Positions 55,464-64,000 are shown, numbered from the stretch's first letter. The stretch: DNA of 64,000 nt from Phormidesmis priestleyi BC1401 (GCF_001650195.1 NZ_LXYR01000024.1:1-64000); one strand, 5' to 3'. Notes: generated by a model from the sequence alone, not told the origin. Program-made: numbers and translations.

Positions 55464-55478
55464 TGTACACTGTATACA
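55464..55478. promoter_or_regulatory. Candidate GntR operator
   Basis: TGTACA (55464-55469) and the 8-base palindrome TGTATACA (55471-55478) lie side by side midway between the divergent transport ATPase and the GntR gene. FCD-type GntR regulators often bind short palindromes of this sort. The other parts of the 340-base gap show no clear element. Assignment to this regulator is inference. Confidence 0.45.
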
Positions 55479-55634
55479 ACGTGAACAAACAGATTAATGT
55501 GTCCTCTTATACTTTTTGTGGAAAAGGCTTTTTAGTCTGATCAGTTTACGCCAAACGGATATTGCCAATCATCTGCACAGGCTGTTAGAACCAGACAGCG
55601 ACTCGCATCCGCTTCAAAGGCAAGGAGTAACACT

Positions 55635-56372
55635 TTGACTCGATTTTCCCACAATGCACAAGAGCCGATGGCAGCGATCGAGCGCAGTTTATCGCTACAA
55701 GAGCAGACTTATCAAGCGCTGCGAGTGGCGATTTTGTCTGGAGAGTTAGCTCCCGGAGAACGCTTGATTGAGACTCAGCTTGCTCAACGATTGCAGGTCA
55801 GCCGAACTCCGATTCGAGAAGCTATTCGGCAACTTCAGCACTCTAATTTGGCAACGATCGATGCCAGTGGAACGCTGCGAGTCGCGACGTTTTCTAAAAT
55901 CGATGCCATTCAGCTTTACGACTGCCGAATCGCGTTGGAATATCTGTCTGTCACCGGAGCCTGCGAGCGAATTACAGCCCTTCAGTTAACAGAGCTAGAG
56001 GCATTCGTGACCCAGGCTGAGAAAATGATGCAAAGTAAGTTTTCTCAACTGACTAATTTTCAATTATTGGATTTAGACTATCGATTTCATCGACTGTTGG
56101 CAAAGAGTTCTGGTAATCTGTGGCTGATGTCTCTATTAGATCAGGTGTTTGACCAAATGGCGCTGCTGAGAATTCAAACCATGCAGCAAAACCCAGAGGT
56201 TTTAGAGGTTTGCACTGAGCATCGGCGGATTTATCAGGCAGTCGTCGATCGAGATACTGATACGGCAGTTCGAGCGATCGCAACTCACTTGATGGCGAGT
56301 AAAGAGCGCGTTGTTCAAGAGGTTGAGCAGTTCGTTCAGCGCTCTAGTCATCAATCTAGACGCGAGATCTGA
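55635..56372 (+). CDS. GntR family regulator, FCD subgroup
   Basis: 245 residues. Winged helix (about 18-85; LQEQTYQALRVAILSGELAPGERL, SRTPIREAIRQL) plus an all-helical FCD ligand-binding domain (about 95-230). The TTG start is supported by AAGGAG seven bases upstream. Divergent from the transport genes and upstream of the ring-opening enzymes, it is the likely local regulator; HpxS of Klebsiella, which controls purine catabolism, is of the same family. The effector is unknown. Confidence 0.9.
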   Translation: MTRFSHNAQEPMAAIERSLSLQEQTYQALRVAILSGELAPGERLIETQLAQRLQVSRTPIREAIRQLQHSNLATIDASGTLRVATFSKIDAIQLYDCRIALEYLSVTGACERITALQLTELEAFVTQAEKMMQSKFSQLTNFQLLDLDYRFHRLLAKSSGNLWLMSLLDQVFDQMALLRIQTMQQNPEVLEVCTEHRRIYQAVVDRDTDTAVRAIATHLMASKERVVQEVEQFVQRSSHQSRREI

Positions 56373-56414
56373 AGGACTTGCGCCGCACATTTTTAGCTAA
56401 CCAAAGGTGACGTG

Positions 56415-56813
56415 ATGACCGAAACGAGTTTAGGGGTGAAACGAGTCTTTATTTGTGGGTCGGCACTCAAGGGGCAACCCGACCATGCAAATCTTCAGTC
56501 TGCTAAGTTTATTCGACCTGCCAAAACCCGTGCGCTTTATCGTCTCCACTCGGCAGCAGATGGCTGGCACCCAGCGATTTATCAGGTCGCAGAAAATGGG
56601 GTTAGCATCCCCGGCGAGGTCTATGAGTTAACGATCGAACAATATGACTACTTGGTGTCAACTGAGCCGCCAAATATGTATCCGAGTGATGTGATTTTAG
56701 ACGACGGAGAAGTGGCAACGGCGATGCTTTACCCTCGTGAGCTAGTTGAGAAACATGGCTGGTTAGACATCTCTGACTTGGGCGGATGGGCGGCTTATAA
56801 AGCCACTCAGTAG
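56415..56813 (+). CDS. Stand-alone allophanate-hydrolase C-terminal-like domain (GGCT fold)
   Basis: 132 residues. It matches the C-terminal domain of allophanate hydrolase (AtzF/DUR1 type), a gamma-glutamylcyclotransferase-like fold: VFICGSALKGQPDHANL, YRLHSAADGWHPAIYQV, GVSIPGEVYEL and ISDLGGWAAY. In the full-length enzyme this domain acts on the intermediate left by the amidase domain; here it is free. It follows the GntR gene by 42 bases on the same strand. It may process a carboxylated urea-type product of ureide breakdown; exact chemistry unknown. Confidence 0.82.
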   Translation: MTETSLGVKRVFICGSALKGQPDHANLQSAKFIRPAKTRALYRLHSAADGWHPAIYQVAENGVSIPGEVYELTIEQYDYLVSTEPPNMYPSDVILDDGEVATAMLYPRELVEKHGWLDISDLGGWAAYKATQ

Positions 56814-56838
56814 ATAGAATTTTGGGCGTTGAATGCCG

Positions 56839-57570
56839 CTACAACCCAAACCGATCGAGCATTCCAGTATAGGGTTTAGCGATCGGAAATTCCAAATCCC
56901 CAGCTTTACTGGTTCCCAGCCCCAACCCGACGAGCGCTTCGACAAATTTCACGCCTGCCGTTACGCCATCAATCACGGGTGCGCCGATGTCTTGGCTGAT
57001 CTGGGCAGCGAGATCTGCCATGCCGCCACAGCCCAACACGATCGCGCCCGATCGGTCTTCTTTAAGGGCTAGACGACATTCTTCGGTAATGATTTTTCTA
57101 GCATCAGATCCTTCAATATCGAGATCCAAAACGGGCAGATCTGTGGCGCGAATGTTGCGGCAAACGCGAGTCATACCATAGGCTTCAACCAGATGTTGAG
57201 CGATAATGCAGGTACGACTGAGGGTGGTGACGATCGAGAACCCCGTTGAGATAAAACTGGCAGCGTGCATGGCGGCTTCAGCAATGCCAATCACGGGACA
57301 GCGCGTGATCTCACGAGCCGCAAGCAAGCCCGGATCGCCAAAACAAGCGATTACATAGCCATCCATGCCGTCAGCATCGCCTTTACGAATTTCGTCTAAC
57401 ACTCCGATTACGCTCAGGGCTTCGTCGTAGTGCCCCTCGATCGACACGGGACCCATCGCAGGATTGCACGCAAAAATCTCAGTTCCGGGAGATGCCACCG
57501 CGATCGCAGCTTCGCCGATTTTGCGCGTCATCCTAACGGTCGTATTGGGATTAATGACCTTAATTTTCAT
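56839..57570 (-). CDS. Asp/Glu/hydantoin racemase family (allantoin racemase-like)
   Basis: 243 residues. Two half-domains each supply a cysteine: IACFGDPGL (about 81) and VLGCGGMADLA (about 180). INPNT at the N terminus is the family hallmark. Members racemise hydantoins or allantoin. Allantoin racemase (HpxA type) is favoured because the next gene encodes PuuE allantoinase. It starts 39 bases after puuE on the same strand. Confidence 0.87.
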   Translation of the reverse strand: MKIKVINPNTTVRMTRKIGEAAIAVASPGTEIFACNPAMGPVSIEGHYDEALSVIGVLDEIRKGDADGMDGYVIACFGDPGLLAAREITRCPVIGIAEAAMHAASFISTGFSIVTTLSRTCIIAQHLVEAYGMTRVCRNIRATDLPVLDLDIEGSDARKIITEECRLALKEDRSGAIVLGCGGMADLAAQISQDIGAPVIDGVTAGVKFVEALVGLGLGTSKAGDLEFPIAKPYTGMLDRFGL

Positions 57571-57609
57571 AAGTTCAACAAGGCGATATCAATAGAGCTT
57601 TCATTAACA

Positions 57610-58515
57610 TTAGGGTTTGTGATACTGATGCCAATGGTGAGCGATATCAATGCGACGACAGAGCCACACTCGATCGTGTTTCTGCACATAGTCCAAAAAC
57701 CGTGACAAAGCCGCTGCCCGTCCTGGTCGCCCGACTAATCGGCAATGCAATCCTACGCTCATCATTTTAGGTGCAGTTTCGCCTTCCTCGTACAGAACAT
57801 CAAAGGCATCTCGCAAATAGGCAAAAAACTGATCGCCAGAGTTAAACCCTTGATTAGTGGCAAACCGCATATCGTTATTGTCCAACGTGTAGGGAATCAC
57901 TAAATGAGGTTTGCCATAGTCATGAATCCAGTAGGGCAAATCATCAGAATAGCTATCAGAATCGTAGAGAAATCCGCCTTCTTCGGCAATTAATTTACGA
58001 CTCACGGGGCTGGTGCGCCCGATATAACAGCCCAACGGACGATCGCCCGTGACACGCGTGTGAATCTCGATCGCTTTGTGCAAATGATCTCGCTCTGCGT
58101 CTTCGCCAAAATATTTATAGTCGATCCATCGATAGCCATGACTCGCGATCTCCCAATTTGCCTCCAGCATGGCAGCCACCACATCGGGATTGCGCTCTAA
58201 CGCCATCGCCACCCCATACACCGTGACCGGAATGCCGCGCTGCGTAAACAGTCGATGCAAGCGCCAAAAGCCCGATCGACTTCCATATTCATAGCAAGAT
58301 TCCATATTCATATGACGCAACCCGTTGAGCGGAACGGCTCCCACAATCTCAGAGAGAAACGTCTCAGACGATTGATCACCATGCAAAACGCAGGTTTCTC
58401 CGCCCTCTTCGTAGTTGATCACAAACTGCACCGCGATTTGCGCCTGATGTTGCCATTTTGGATCGGGGGTCGTGCGCCCATACCCAATCATGTCTCGTGG
58501 ATAGGTTTCTGCCAT
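57610..58515 (-). CDS. puuE: PuuE-type allantoinase
   Basis: 301-residue NodB-fold (polysaccharide-deacetylase-like) allantoinase opening the ring of allantoin to allantoate without the usual metal-dependent amidohydrolase. The opening YPRDMIGYGRTTPDP, VQFVINYEEGGE, RHMNMESCYEYGSRSGFWRL and IASHGYRWIDYK are hallmarks of the family. The ATG at 58515 is preferred over an upstream start at 58560. Upstream, after 41 bases, comes transposase debris, marking the cluster boundary. It likely forms an operon with the racemase. Confidence 0.92.
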   Translation of the reverse strand: MAETYPRDMIGYGRTTPDPKWQHQAQIAVQFVINYEEGGETCVLHGDQSSETFLSEIVGAVPLNGLRHMNMESCYEYGSRSGFWRLHRLFTQRGIPVTVYGVAMALERNPDVVAAMLEANWEIASHGYRWIDYKYFGEDAERDHLHKAIEIHTRVTGDRPLGCYIGRTSPVSRKLIAEEGGFLYDSDSYSDDLPYWIHDYGKPHLVIPYTLDNNDMRFATNQGFNSGDQFFAYLRDAFDVLYEEGETAPKMMSVGLHCRLVGRPGRAAALSRFLDYVQKHDRVWLCRRIDIAHHWHQYHKP

Positions 58516-58556
58516 GCGTTGTGCTGAATAGATTAAGAGAATGTCTGAGAAGACTA

Positions 58557-58906
58557 TCAAGCAAGTCGTCGCAGCATTAATCGAATGTTGGCGATGTAAA
58601 CAAACGCTTCTGCCATCTCCGGCAAAATCTCATAGTCCTTACTCAAGCGACGACACCCATTGAACCAGCCAAACATGCGCTCCACTTTCCATCGCTGGGG
58701 CACTGGCACAAACCCCTTGACTTTATCGGTGCACAGCACGGTTTCAAACACCCAGCGGTGTCCATCACCCATTGGCTAAAGTCCGCACCCATATTGCCCC
58801 CATCGACCCAAACCACTACCAAGCGACTGACCTGATGCCGCACCTGTTGAATTGGCATCCTCACCGTCCTAAAGGAGCGGTGATTCCTCACCACGCCACA
58901 AACCAC
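58557..58906 (-). pseudogene. IS5-like transposase remnant
   Basis: The last about 70 codons of an IS5-type transposase are readable (FVPVPQRWKVERMFGWFNG, then a CRRLSKDYE motif). An earlier part, VVVWVDGGNMGADFSQWVMD, is in another frame, and the N-terminal half is missing. No terminal inverted repeats were found. Non-functional. Confidence 0.8.
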
Positions 58907-58944
58907 GAAGTGGAAAAGTGGTCGCTGAATGGGGTTAACAGTTC

Positions 58945-59213
58945 AACGTGAACAACATCCAAAGAGGTCTTACACTCGCTCCCTGTCCGGTTTAAAGTCT
59001 CGGAATGCTCTCCCGCGACTATCAGAAAGAAATTGGTTGTTTTTTGGTGTCTTCAGCATGGTTCATCCAGTGGCTTCAGATTCTTTCCCTCTTACTGGCT
59101 CAGGCTCGGTTTCAACACTCGATAGTATATGTATCGCTGCAAACTTAGGTGGGCATTCCAACCGCCTCAACTATAGCAGGAAAGCCGCCCTGCACGTTGT
59201 TAAAGGGCGGGGC
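58945..59213 (-). mobile_element. IS200/IS605-like (TnpB) 3' remnant
   Basis: A minus-strand open stretch (about 59063-59177) ends in an SVETEPEPVRGKESEATG-type tail before stop, like the C termini of cyanobacterial TnpB proteins. The following bases (to about 58960) contain CGGGAGAGCATTCCGAGACT, resembling right ends of such elements. A hairpin GCCGCCCT/AGGGCGGGGC lies at 59184-59213. The call rests on remembered family look, not alignment. The whole 754-base gap between puuE and the next gene is transposon debris. Confidence 0.4.
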
Positions 59214-59269
59214 TTGTATCCCAATTTTTCGGTCATCAACTAAGTAGTTACGGATAATTCAGGAAATCG

Positions 59270-61723
59270 CTATTTGGCGGTCAATTTAGGATAAGCAATG
59301 CGCTGGTGATTAGATTGTTGCCAGACTTGGACGAAGACTTGCCCGATCGTCGTCATCTCTTCTCGCGTTAAACCCGATTCTGCGAGTTGCCCATCTTGCC
59401 AACGGGCGCGCAGAATTTTGTTAATCATATTCAGCGCATCATCAGGCGTGGCATCTTTGAGCGATCGCAGTGCCGCCTCACAAGAATCTGCCACCATCAC
59501 AATGCCCGTCTCTCGTGATTGAGGCGCAGGTCCGGCATAGCGAAAATCGTCGTCGTTGACCGATTTAGTTGGATCTTTCTGCGATAGCTGCTGCGCCTGA
59601 TGATGAAAATAAGTGATCAGCATCGAACCCTGATGCTCTGGAATAAACGCCTGAACAACTTTCGGCAATCGAGCTTTGCGCGCCATCACAATGCCCTCGG
59701 TGACGTGCTTTCTAATAATCGCTGCACTCTTCCAAGGGTCGTTAATTAAGTCGTGTTTGTTAGGTGCGCCCATCTGGTTTTCGATAAAGCCTTTGGGGTC
59801 GTGCATTTTGCCGATGTCGTGATAGAGCGTTCCCGTTCGCACGAGTTCTACATTGCAGCCTAATTCTCGTGCGGCGGCTTCGGCGAGGGTTGCGACAAAC
59901 AGCGTGTGCTGAAAAGTGCCCGGAGTCTCGGCAGCGAGTCGCTTGAGCAAAGGGCGATTGGGATTTGCCAGCTCGACCAGGCGAATGGTGGTGACTAAAT
60001 CAAACAGATTTTCGAGATAGGGACTCAGCCCGATCGCCACCACACTCCACGCCAAACCCACGAGCGCATAGATGGCGGTGGCTCCTAGCAGACCATACCA
60101 ACCCATCCCTGATGCCACGCTGAGAATCAGAAACAAAGCACCTTGAGTTAAGCCAACAGCAACGCCCAACAGGGCAAGCTCTTCCCGCGATCGCAGCCTG
60201 CCGCCAAAAAAAGCAGCCAGCAAGCCACCCGCCACGCTGGGCAACCAGTGGCTAACCCCAAGCGTCATGCCCATTGGCAACAGCCCACTCACTAGCCCCG
60301 TGAGGGCTAACGCCATCGCAGACCCGTAGAACGTGCCCATCAGCAGCCCGATCGCAGGCAAGTTTGTAGACGGAACTCCTAGCGTTACCAGCAGAGGAGT
60401 GCTGAGGGTTAGCAGCCACACGAGAACATAATCCCGGTTTCGCAAACCTTTGGCATGGAATCGCCGATCGACAAACCAGAACAACCCCACTGCCCCACTG
60501 ACTACCACTCCAAACGCGATGAAACCTACCCAATTTGTCCCTCTGAGACTGAGATTAAACGAGTCGAGCAGCACAAATTCTCGTTCAGTGATCGGTTGTC
60601 CTGCGCTGACAATCACTTCACCCTGCCGAACTGAGACGATTTCTGGCTTGACTTCTTGAGCCGCTTGCTCTGCCTTGAGTTTGCTCTGCTCTTCATCTTT
60701 GATTAGGTTAGGTTGCAGCGTCGTCAGCAGCAGTTTGGCAGAGATCGCTCTCGATGGCGAGATGCCAGCCTGAACTTGCAGATTGACGGCATTTTCTAGC
60801 AGACTTTGAGGCAAGCCGGGAGAAATCCCCTGGGCGAGAATGCGCTCGGTTGCCTGAGTGGTTTGAAGCTGCAACTGCTCCCATTCAACATCAGACAGCT
60901 CTAAAAGAGAAGCATCGTAGACGTTGCCCGATTGAGTCATTGCTGGATCTCGCAGCGCAGCGATCGCGGCGGCATAGAGTCGGCGTGTCTCGGTGACTTT
61001 GTTGAGCAACGCGGCAAGGGTTTGAGAAGTGCCCGATCGCCGATAGGCTTGCAGTTCTGCGATCGCTTGCCCTTGAGCAGGATTGGCGATCGTTAGATTA
61101 GGGATTGGAACAGCAGGTTTGCCAGGAACCTGTTTAGTCGGTGCCTTTTCCTGCAAGGCAGCTAAGACTCCTCGCCACTCTCCTTCTTCAACCTGTCGCA
61201 AATAGCGCTGCGTTTGGGTCGAAAGCGTTTTAGTCTCTACAAACGGATATGCCCCCGCCAGTTGCCGAAAGGCACTTCCTTTGGAAAATGCAGCCTGTAA
61301 GTCTTGATGAATCTGGTCGTTGATTCTCGAATCTGCCGTCAAAACGGTGATGGCGATCGTCCGTGCCGCTTTGCGTTTTTCTTCAGTCGCTTTCGTGTCA
61401 ATGACGTTGGCATCGGCAGGTGCCTGAATGGTTTGAGGCGAAATCTTGCCGACGTTTAGCTGGGGCTGATCATAAAATCGCTGCCCAAATGCGCTGGTGA
61501 TTGAAATGACGGTGATAGCAACGACGATCGTCGGGTGCGCTCCCTCTCGAACGCTAAATTGTTTTTGCAATCGCTTGCTGCGCTGAGACAGATTTGCCGA
61601 TGCTGGAATCGATGACAAAAGCAAGCGCGGCAACCCTAAATTTAAAGCCTTTTGCTGCAAAAACCTGCCAGAACCGATCCATATCTGTTGAATTCGTCGC
61701 GCCAAAGACTGAGGAGATCGCAT
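59270..61723 (-). CDS. 7TM-HD phosphohydrolase (PgpH-like c-di-AMP phosphodiesterase)
   Basis: About 817 residues. An N-terminal membrane anchor (about 75-95) is followed by an extracytoplasmic 7TMR-HDED region (to about 375), seven membrane helices (about 385-575) and a cytoplasmic HD domain with HTLFVATLAEAAARELG and YHDIGKMHDP. The metal-binding HD residues are intact. PgpH of Listeria degrades c-di-AMP; cyanobacteria encode similar proteins. The ATG at 61723 is preferred; an in-frame TTG at 61819 would add 32 residues. Confidence 0.87.
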   Translation of the reverse strand: MRSPQSLARRIQQIWIGSGRFLQQKALNLGLPRLLLSSIPASANLSQRSKRLQKQFSVREGAHPTIVVAITVISITSAFGQRFYDQPQLNVGKISPQTIQAPADANVIDTKATEEKRKAARTIAITVLTADSRINDQIHQDLQAAFSKGSAFRQLAGAYPFVETKTLSTQTQRYLRQVEEGEWRGVLAALQEKAPTKQVPGKPAVPIPNLTIANPAQGQAIAELQAYRRSGTSQTLAALLNKVTETRRLYAAAIAALRDPAMTQSGNVYDASLLELSDVEWEQLQLQTTQATERILAQGISPGLPQSLLENAVNLQVQAGISPSRAISAKLLLTTLQPNLIKDEEQSKLKAEQAAQEVKPEIVSVRQGEVIVSAGQPITEREFVLLDSFNLSLRGTNWVGFIAFGVVVSGAVGLFWFVDRRFHAKGLRNRDYVLVWLLTLSTPLLVTLGVPSTNLPAIGLLMGTFYGSAMALALTGLVSGLLPMGMTLGVSHWLPSVAGGLLAAFFGGRLRSREELALLGVAVGLTQGALFLILSVASGMGWYGLLGATAIYALVGLAWSVVAIGLSPYLENLFDLVTTIRLVELANPNRPLLKRLAAETPGTFQHTLFVATLAEAAARELGCNVELVRTGTLYHDIGKMHDPKGFIENQMGAPNKHDLINDPWKSAAIIRKHVTEGIVMARKARLPKVVQAFIPEHQGSMLITYFHHQAQQLSQKDPTKSVNDDDFRYAGPAPQSRETGIVMVADSCEAALRSLKDATPDDALNMINKILRARWQDGQLAESGLTREEMTTIGQVFVQVWQQSNHQRIAYPKLTAK

Positions 61724-61898
61724 AGATGCTGACGGGTGAGGTGATTCGGAATAGCCAAATCGAAGCGAGTGGATTGAAGCGGGTGATCGATTCAGGTACA
61801 GAGCGAGTTTCTTATACAACTATCATGTTTCTTTAAATTTCATATTTTATCTACAAGGTTCGGTTTAAATATTCGTTCAAGAAATCTGTTTTTTAGGG

Positions 61899-62810
61899 TT
61901 ACATCGCCTTTCGGATGACTTGAGGAGCCGCGATCGCGGGAAGAAGTTGCCCAAATTCGTTTGAAGAAGTCAGAGGATCATAAACACCAGCCCAGCCTGC
62001 AAGTAATCGATTTGCCAGATCTAATTCAGATTGAGTCGTCATTTCTTGCGAAGGGGTTTCCCAGGAGTCGATCGCAAACTGCCACTCGATCGGAATGCCA
62101 CTCATGCTGTTAAACGCTCCCGATAATGCCCCCGTGATTGCACAAATGACGGACGATCGAGCACCCGTTTGGGCACTTCTCAGCAAGGCTAACCGCAGAT
62201 CATGTGGAGTGCTCAAGAAACAATAAAGCGCCAGCCCAACGTCTGGATTAACCTCTTGGCTGATCAAAGTTGTTAACGCTGTTTCCAATCCTGCTTGCTC
62301 GTCGAGGAGCCTCTGAACTCGCTGGAGCTGCTGAGTGGTCGTCGTTTCCTCCATTTCACTCAAGGATTTGAGATGAGTGATCACGGTGGGAATCAGCGTC
62401 AGCGGATCGAGCTTTTCTTGCAGGACAGCGGCGATCGTGCAGCCCACGGCAAACAATTCTGACTGCACAATTGCGGGGTTTTTCCAACCCGCCGCGTGCT
62501 CTAAGTTTTGCCACAGTTTTAGCCGATCTTCGTGAAAAAATAGAGCTACGGGCAAGAGCGCAATCACTGCCTCTGCGGTCGTTTGGGGAGTCGGTTGCTT
62601 AGAAAGGTCAACGGTCTCGAATCGGTTGTGATGAATCAACTGCTGAGTGTAGAAACGAGTCAACGGTGCCCATTGCAGTTTGGGCAGAGACTTTTTGGAG
62701 ACAGAACCCAATTTTAGAGACGGATTCTTTTGATGCTGAAGTCCGATCGCTTCTCCTAAAACTGCCCCCAATAGAGTTGCCTGAAACCGATTGAGAAGCG
62801 CGTGCTGCAT
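61899..62810 (-). CDS. Divergent ADP-ribosylglycohydrolase-like protein
   Basis: 303 residues from the ATG at 62810. The all-helical layout and opening RFQATLLGAVLGEAIGLQHQ resemble the ADP-ribosylglycohydrolase (DraG) fold, and a GALSGAFNSMSGIPIEW segment resembles its GA-GA-G-IP motif. The metal-binding TDDT-type motif was not found, so activity is doubtful. Its cellular role is unknown. An alternative start at 62909 adds residues untypical of the family. Confidence 0.7.
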   Translation of the reverse strand: MQHALLNRFQATLLGAVLGEAIGLQHQKNPSLKLGSVSKKSLPKLQWAPLTRFYTQQLIHHNRFETVDLSKQPTPQTTAEAVIALLPVALFFHEDRLKLWQNLEHAAGWKNPAIVQSELFAVGCTIAAVLQEKLDPLTLIPTVITHLKSLSEMEETTTTQQLQRVQRLLDEQAGLETALTTLISQEVNPDVGLALYCFLSTPHDLRLALLRSAQTGARSSVICAITGALSGAFNSMSGIPIEWQFAIDSWETPSQEMTTQSELDLANRLLAGWAGVYDPLTSSNEFGQLLPAIAAPQVIRKAM

Positions 62811-63043
62811 GATTTTGGTGTGCCTACTCTCTGAACGAATGCGGTAATTTAGATAACACAAATGACGATCGCAGCTTCTCTCAATGTTCCGAGCTTGAGG
62901 TAAACTCAATCAGCAGTCAGGATTAGATACGATCGTCAGATATAGCATCGTTGGTCTCATTTCTTTAAAATTTTCCCCATATTTAGCTTTAGTATGGTTC
63001 TATTTAAAGCCACAATCTACAATTTTGCTAAGGGTCAAGTCTC

Positions 63044-63763
63044 ATGGATAGATGCCTGATCAAAGCCTCAAAAGCCCGTAATGTCTCACGTTGGTGGGTT
63101 TGTTTCAGCACCTTGAGTTTTCTATGTCTGAGTAGTGCGTCTACTCAAATCGCTGCCAGCGCCGAGAGCCGTGCTTTAACCATATCGCAAGCTCCTGCCC
63201 CTGAGCGTCTCAATCCCATTCCTGCAAGTGAGGGAACAGGTCGAGCGATTCTGCGATCGGGCAGTCGGGGCGCAGATGTCAATGAGCTTCAAGCCACCTT
63301 GAGACTGTTAGGGTTCTATGATGGCGCAGTAGATGGCTTTTTTGAAGAAACGACCGTCGCGGCAGTTGGGCGTTTTCAAGAAGCGGCTGGATTGAGCAAA
63401 GACGGCGTGGTCGGACCTGCCACTTGGGAGCGGTTGTTTCCACCCAATCCGGTTGAGATCGCTCCGACTCCGACCGTTCAGCCTGCTGCACCCGCTGTGA
63501 AACCGCGAGAAACGGCTCCTGCCAAGTCAACGCCTCAGGCGGCTCCGACTTCTGCCGCATTTCCAATTCTCAGAAAAGGAATTACGGGTGATGCCGTGAG
63601 AGGCTTGCAAGAACGGCTGCGATCGCTGGGCTTGTTTGACGGCTCGATCGACGGGGTGTTTGGCGAAGTCACCGAGACAGCAGTAAAGGCGGCTCAACGC
63701 AAATATCGACTTGATCCCGATGGCATTGTTGGACCCGGAACTTGGAGCGCACTGCTCCGCTAA
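63044..63763 (+). CDS. Secreted protein with two peptidoglycan-binding domains
   Basis: 239 residues. A signal peptide (about 1-40, ending IAASAES) is followed by two PG_binding_1 domains (about 70-128 and 178-238), each with the GSRGADVNELQATLRLLGFYDG-like opening and a closing GPATWERL/GPGTWSALL. A proline/alanine-rich linker joins them. No catalytic domain. It probably binds cell-wall peptidoglycan. The last 237 bases of the window hold nothing recognisable. Confidence 0.9.
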   Translation: MDRCLIKASKARNVSRWWVCFSTLSFLCLSSASTQIAASAESRALTISQAPAPERLNPIPASEGTGRAILRSGSRGADVNELQATLRLLGFYDGAVDGFFEETTVAAVGRFQEAAGLSKDGVVGPATWERLFPPNPVEIAPTPTVQPAAPAVKPRETAPAKSTPQAAPTSAAFPILRKGITGDAVRGLQERLRSLGLFDGSIDGVFGEVTETAVKAAQRKYRLDPDGIVGPGTWSALLR

Positions 63764-64000
63764 AACGGGCGTTTGTAGACGATTATTTCGTCTGATTAAC
63801 TGATATAAACTTCGTGAAACAATTCCGCTCTAGTCTTGATTTGAGTGCTAACTTGAGTATAGGCACAAAGGAAGCAAGGCGCTTCTCTAAACCCCTCGAT
63901 TAAAGTCTGTGTCTCCTGCTTTAATCCTCTCGCAGAGCCTGATCCTATTCATCACGATCTCGAAATTATTAGTTTTAGGTTGTCTCATTTCACTTCAGAT

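Noticed and set aside
55465-55477. GTA...TAC as an NtcA site for the ureide genes
   Set aside because: The spacer is seven bases, not eight; the palindromes fit a GntR operator better.
58929-59243. 104-residue plus-strand open frame
   Set aside because: It is composed of transposon debris with no recognisable protein features and no ribosome-binding site.

Overview
The window is from a cyanobacterial chromosome. The evidence is an allophycocyanin-type phycobilisome core subunit (apcF), a type I glutamine synthetase behind a canonical NtcA promoter, a glutamine riboswitch, a cyanobacterial-style TTG-started cobalamin operon, WD40/kinase-like and multi-PAS proteins, and the very frequent HIP1 octamer GCGATCGC. 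Gene density, large signalling proteins and many dispersed hairpin repeats suggest a filamentous, Leptolyngbya-like genome; that placement is inference.

Layout. 1-780: edge of an ISKra4-like insertion sequence with a frameshifted transposase, butting into the 3' end of an AlbA_2-domain gene (757-2004). 2093-8046: cobalamin locus, cobG-cobH-cobI-cbiG/cobJ on the minus strand behind a cobalamin riboswitch, with cobL (cbiET) divergent. 8182-14937: a 1411-residue hybrid histidine kinase, a CorC/CNNM protein and an alpha/beta hydrolase. 15303-20607: mfd, a mazEF pair and an AT-rich pair of unknown genes, one with a possible PD-(D/E)XK fold. 20776-24142: housekeeping cluster ffh-rpsP-khpA-phoH. 24289-30950: DUF2252 protein, small hypotheticals including a doubly broken gene, apcF, glnA, a glutamine riboswitch controlling a 50-residue protein, a methyltransferase and tRNA-Leu(GAG). 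31569-43709: a 2049-residue CBS/PAS/GAF hybrid kinase followed 9 bp later by a REC-GGDEF-EAL protein, then an overlapping flotillin-like and pseudokinase-WD40 pair bracketed by related repeats. 43962-47854: lipase-like hydrolase and an AT-rich DNA methyltransferase-endonuclease fusion lying between two direct copies of the 3' end of an amidohydrolase gene.

47870-58515 reads as a ureide (allantoin-type) acquisition and catabolism cluster: allantoate-amidohydrolase-like enzyme, two permeases, porin, solute-binding protein, ATPase, divergent GntR regulator, a stand-alone allophanate-hydrolase-C-like domain, an Asp/Glu/hydantoin racemase and a PuuE-type allantoinase. It is followed by IS5 and IS200/IS605-like remnants (58557-59213). 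The window ends with a 7TM-HD (PgpH-like) phosphodiesterase, a divergent ADP-ribosylglycohydrolase-like protein and a secreted peptidoglycan-binding protein.

Two themes recur. Nitrogen: NtcA-driven glnA, the glutamine riboswitch and the ureide cluster would together link uptake, assimilation and feedback. Signalling: three very large sensor or signalling proteins and a probable pseudokinase. No CRISPR array, rRNA or replication origin was seen.
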